Below, piece by piece: positions 6,409 to 7,951 of a stretch of 7,951 nt of DNA; position 1 is the first letter of the stretch, and each line of letters opens with the position of its first letter. The notes beneath the pieces are model-generated. The model saw nothing but the letters and a program-made list of their open reading frames with translations. It was not told the origin of the DNA and made no database searches. The stretch comes from Deltaproteobacteria bacterium (GTDB lineage: Bacteria; Myxococcota_A; Polyangia; Polyangiales; Houyiibacteriaceae), in NCBI GenBank assembly GCA_003647035.1, contig QMMB01000141.1:1-7951 (forward strand). The letters are read 5' to 3'. Position numbers and translations under genes: made by a program.

Positions 6409-7173
6409 TCAAGGGAAACACTCTGCGCTCGAGATATAGAAGCTACGCGTTTCGCCGAGCTCGGTTTGGCAGCTGCACTCGAAATTGCCCACGTCCTCGC
6501 ATGAGGTTGCACGGTTGGATGGGGCGCCTTCGGGCGCCGCGTTGACCCCGACGCATTGGTCGCAGTCACCACCTCCCCCGTCCACGTTCCGGCACGTACA
6601 GCCTTCGGACGGGTTCATCGCTGGATCCCTACAAGAATTGGCCTGACAGTCGCTATCCTGATCACAGGGACCACTGGGCGGAACGCTGCCGGGCCCTCCG
6701 GCCGGATCGGGTTCCTCGCATCCGGGAATCCTGTCTGCAGGCTGCGTCGTAATGCAAGTGCAAGATGAAATCCCGACTTGCTCGTTGTCACAAGCCAGGT
6801 TCACGGCACAGTCGACGGTTTGACTACAGGTCTCTCCGGCCTGGACGGACCCTGGAGCCGCACCCACCGATGGACACGCGAGGACGCATTCGCAGGTTGA
6901 AACCGCAACTCGATCGTTGTCACAGGTCAGACCCGAACTACAGTCGGGGTCGAACTCACAAGAATTGCCCCCTAGAATGCTCGCACCCTGGCAGACGTTG
7001 ACACACTCGTAGCCATCTGGGACGGAACAAAACCGGGCGAACCCGTTCGCTGCGGGACACGGATTCTCGAGGTCGAGGGGGTCGCATGCCTCTTGTGATG
7101 AGCACCCGGAAGCAACACCAAGACTCACCATGGTGAGCACGGACAAAGCCCCGAAAACAATTGAACTCCTCAT
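6409..7173 (-). CDS. Secreted Cys-repeat lipoprotein (254 aa)
   Basis: A predicted exported lipoprotein of unknown function. The N-terminus is a typical signal: MRSS, a hydrophobic core (about residues 5-20) and lipobox ASGC with C24 as the lipidated residue; Ser at +2 would favour outer-membrane sorting in Gram-negatives. The mature part has 28 further cysteines. Three modules stand out: C72-x5-C78-x5-C84-x9-C94-x-C96; C116-x5-C122-x5-C128-x9-C138-x-C140 (same spacing, with CDN-(D/E)-x-V in both); and C170-x5-C176-x4-C181-x10-C192-x-C194. Such disulfide-rich repeats are common in myxobacterial surface lipoproteins and suggest an oxidised, extracytoplasmic fold. The ATG at 7173 is preferred over a start 10 codons upstream because GAGGAGGAG lies just before it and because it puts the signal peptide at the N-terminus. 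It stands alone between the two 64-bp direct repeats. No catalytic motif seen. Confidence 0.82.
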   Translation of the reverse strand: MRSSIVFGALSVLTMVSLGVASGCSSQEACDPLDLENPCPAANGFARFCSVPDGYECVNVCQGASILGGNSCEFDPDCSSGLTCDNDRVAVSTCECVLACPSVGAAPGSVQAGETCSQTVDCAVNLACDNEQVGISSCTCITTQPADRIPGCEEPDPAGGPGSVPPSGPCDQDSDCQANSCRDPAMNPSEGCTCRNVDGGGGDCDQCVGVNAAPEGAPSNRATSCEDVGNFECSCQTELGETRSFYISSAECFP

Positions 7174-7176
7174 GCG

Positions 7177-7185
7177 CTCCTCCTC
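7177..7185 (-). promoter_or_regulatory. Strong RBS for the lipoprotein gene
   Basis: On the minus strand GAGGAGGAG is followed by CGC and the ATG at 7173-7171. This close purine-rich Shine-Dalgarno decides the start codon against the in-frame codon at 7203. Confidence 0.7.
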
Positions 7186-7233
7186 GTGTGAGATCTGCTG
7201 CAAGCAAACGAAGAACTAGGCGTTGTTGTGAGT

Positions 7234-7255
7234 AGAGGGGCGCACCCCCTCTTTT
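7234..7255 (+). terminator. Weak terminator-like hairpin upstream of the lipoprotein gene
   Basis: AGAGGGG (7234-7240), loop CGCAC, CCCCTCT (7246-7252), then three more T's on the + strand. It could end a + strand transcript, or act in the lipoprotein leader or promoter region, which begins about 60 bp away. The T-run is short. Confidence 0.35.
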
Positions 7256-7269
7256 GCAAGCTCAATGTT

Positions 7270-7315
7270 GGTTCTCAAACCCTAAGCACCTGAGATTGCT
7301 AAGTTTCTCAGAACC
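7270..7315. repeat. Imperfect inverted repeat (19-bp arms, 8-bp loop)
   Basis: Left arm 7270-7288 begins GGTTCT and right arm 7297-7315 ends AGAACC; 14 of 19 positions pair, with the outer six and inner four bases perfect. The loop is CCTGAGAT. It lies upstream of the lipoprotein gene on its strand. It could be a mobile-element end, an RNA hairpin or an operator. Confidence 0.5.
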
Positions 7316-7356
7316 ATTCCCCCCCGGGGTGAGGTTTCCCAAGACCATTCCCCCCT
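7304..7356. repeat. Two direct repeats with C-run, 31-bp period
   Basis: TTTCTCAGAACCATTCCCCC at 7304 and TTTCCCAAGACCATTCCCCC at 7335 match at most positions and both end in a C-run. The first copy overlaps the right arm of the inverted repeat at 7270-7315. No flanking array, so not CRISPR. Confidence 0.6.
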
Positions 7357-7579
7357 GTCGTTCCTCAAAACGCTGTCCGTCGCGAGATGTGAGCCGCGAT
7401 GCTCGCGAAGGTAACCAAGCGGACAGAGCTCGGACCTTTATGTGCGTTGCCGACAGCTCGACATGCCCGAGTCGCTTTGCGGTAGCCGCCTTGGCCCTAC
7501 GCAGTACGCGCAGCTGTGCATGGATTGCGGTCGTCGAAGCTCATCATGCTTCCATCCGAAGCTCGTTCCAACTTCGCAT
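7357..7579. other. Non-coding stretch between the repeats and copy B
   Basis: Open frames cross this stretch, but none has a recognisable domain, a good ribosome site or consistent coding character, and the longest runs straight through the tRNA-end/terminator repeat. I see no gene or clear structure here. Confidence 0.4.
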
Positions 7580-7643
7580 CGTTGGGGTCACCGCCATCAC
7601 AGAGCCCGGCTTCGGCCGGGTTTTTTCTATCGCCGAGCGCAGC
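7580..7643 (+). repeat. 64-bp direct repeat, copy B (tRNA-Glu end plus terminator)
   Basis: Matches copy A (6227-6290) at 59 of 64 positions in the same orientation. Upstream similarity fades at once: TTCGCAT precedes the repeat where copy A has a full T arm, so only the acceptor end of the tRNA is kept here. Confidence 0.85.
7604..7626 (+). terminator. Rho-independent terminator, copy B
   Basis: CCCGGC (7605-7610), tetraloop TTCG, GCCGGG (7615-7620) and six T's: a perfect stem with a good T-run. No gene on the + strand ends just upstream; only a tRNA acceptor remnant precedes it. Confidence 0.8.
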
Positions 7644-7715
7644 AAACTCCAGTTCTCTCCCTGCGCCAAAGCCGGGGCACCCCAGAGCCTCGGGTAAACT
7701 CGCAACGGTTCCATC

Positions 7716-7727
7716 CCTCAATTGAGG
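7716..7727. repeat. 12-bp perfect palindrome CCTCAATTGAGG
   Basis: Perfect inverted repeat exactly where the transposase-like reading stops resembling its family. It could mark the break point of the element or be a binding site. Confidence 0.4.
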
Positions 7728-7866
7728 AATGTGTTGCGCGGTGAGATGTCGTTCGGAGCACCATGGCCGGCTGCTGTCGCGACGCGAGGGTCTGCAGAGC
7801 GAGTTCGCGCTGCGGCTTCAGGCTCGATCTGGCAGTCGCGAGCAGGGCGTACAGCAGGTGAAGCAT
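7728..7866 (-). pseudogene. Decayed N-terminus of an integrase-core transposase
   Basis: On the minus strand, from ATG 7866, the reading MLHLLYALLATARSS followed by a Leu-rich helix (ELALQTLASRQQPAMVL) strongly recalls the N-terminus of rve-domain (IS3/IS481-like) transposases, whose usual form is close to LALENLALRQQLAVLRR. The resemblance fades after about 45 residues (RTTSHRATHSS), and the DDE catalytic domain of roughly 200 further residues is missing. The substitutions in the conserved stretch and the abrupt end point to a truncated, degraded remnant. The upstream side lies within about 85 bases of the window edge, and no strong ribosome site is seen. Confidence 0.5.
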
Positions 7867-7951
7867 CGCGGTAGGCCAGCTTGACCCCGAGCGCGCAAAC
7901 ATCAACGATTGCGCGGCCGACGGGGTTTTGAGGAGGGACAGGGACTCCTAC

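Noticed and set aside
7304..7356. CRISPR-like repeat pair
   Set aside because: Only two copies, with about 10 bp between them and mismatches within the unit; no spacers of regular length and no cas genes.
7254..7697. 147-residue + strand frame
   Set aside because: It crosses the C-run repeats, copy B and its terminator, has no domain, and its similarity to the 5892-6377 frame is only the shared 64-bp repeat.

Overview
The window is GC-rich and free-living bacterial in character. I infer a Myxococcota/deltaproteobacteria-like (or Binatota-like) genome. The reasons are a myxobacterial-style Cys-repeat lipoprotein, very large multidomain enzymes and scattered tRNA-end fragments. No rRNA or marker gene confirms this.

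Left part (1-5321, + strand): two translationally coupled genes. The first is the VWA-domain end of a magnesium-chelatase D-subunit-like protein. Its reading frame is open to base 1, so an AAA+ half may lie to the left. Its stop overlaps the start of the second gene by ATGA. The second encodes a 1416-residue fusion: two BadF/BadG/BcrA/BcrD-type activase ATPase modules, a Cys-rich linker and two HgdB/DUF2229-like reductase modules. Each activase carries the two cysteines expected to hold a dimer-bridging [4Fe-4S] cluster. My reading is an ATP-driven low-potential electron device on one polypeptide, paired with a chelatase-type VWA partner. The substrate is unknown.

Middle part (5322-6408): mostly non-coding, with the look of an old integration region. 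It holds the 3' half of a tRNA-Leu (minus strand), a short coding-like stretch of unknown function, an 11-bp-period direct repeat, and the 3' half of a tRNA-Glu (+ strand) followed by a hairpin/T-run terminator.

Right part (6227-7643): a 64-bp element (tRNA-Glu acceptor end plus terminator) is present twice in direct orientation, 1353 bp apart. Between the copies lies one confident gene on the minus strand, a secreted Cys-repeat lipoprotein, and upstream of it a hairpin and a 31-bp-period repeat. Beyond the second copy, the window ends in a decayed N-terminus of an integrase-core (IS3/IS481-like) transposase.

The most interesting signals are the VWA plus activase/HgdB fusion pair, and the two direct tRNA-end/terminator repeats that bracket the lipoprotein gene without any recombinase.
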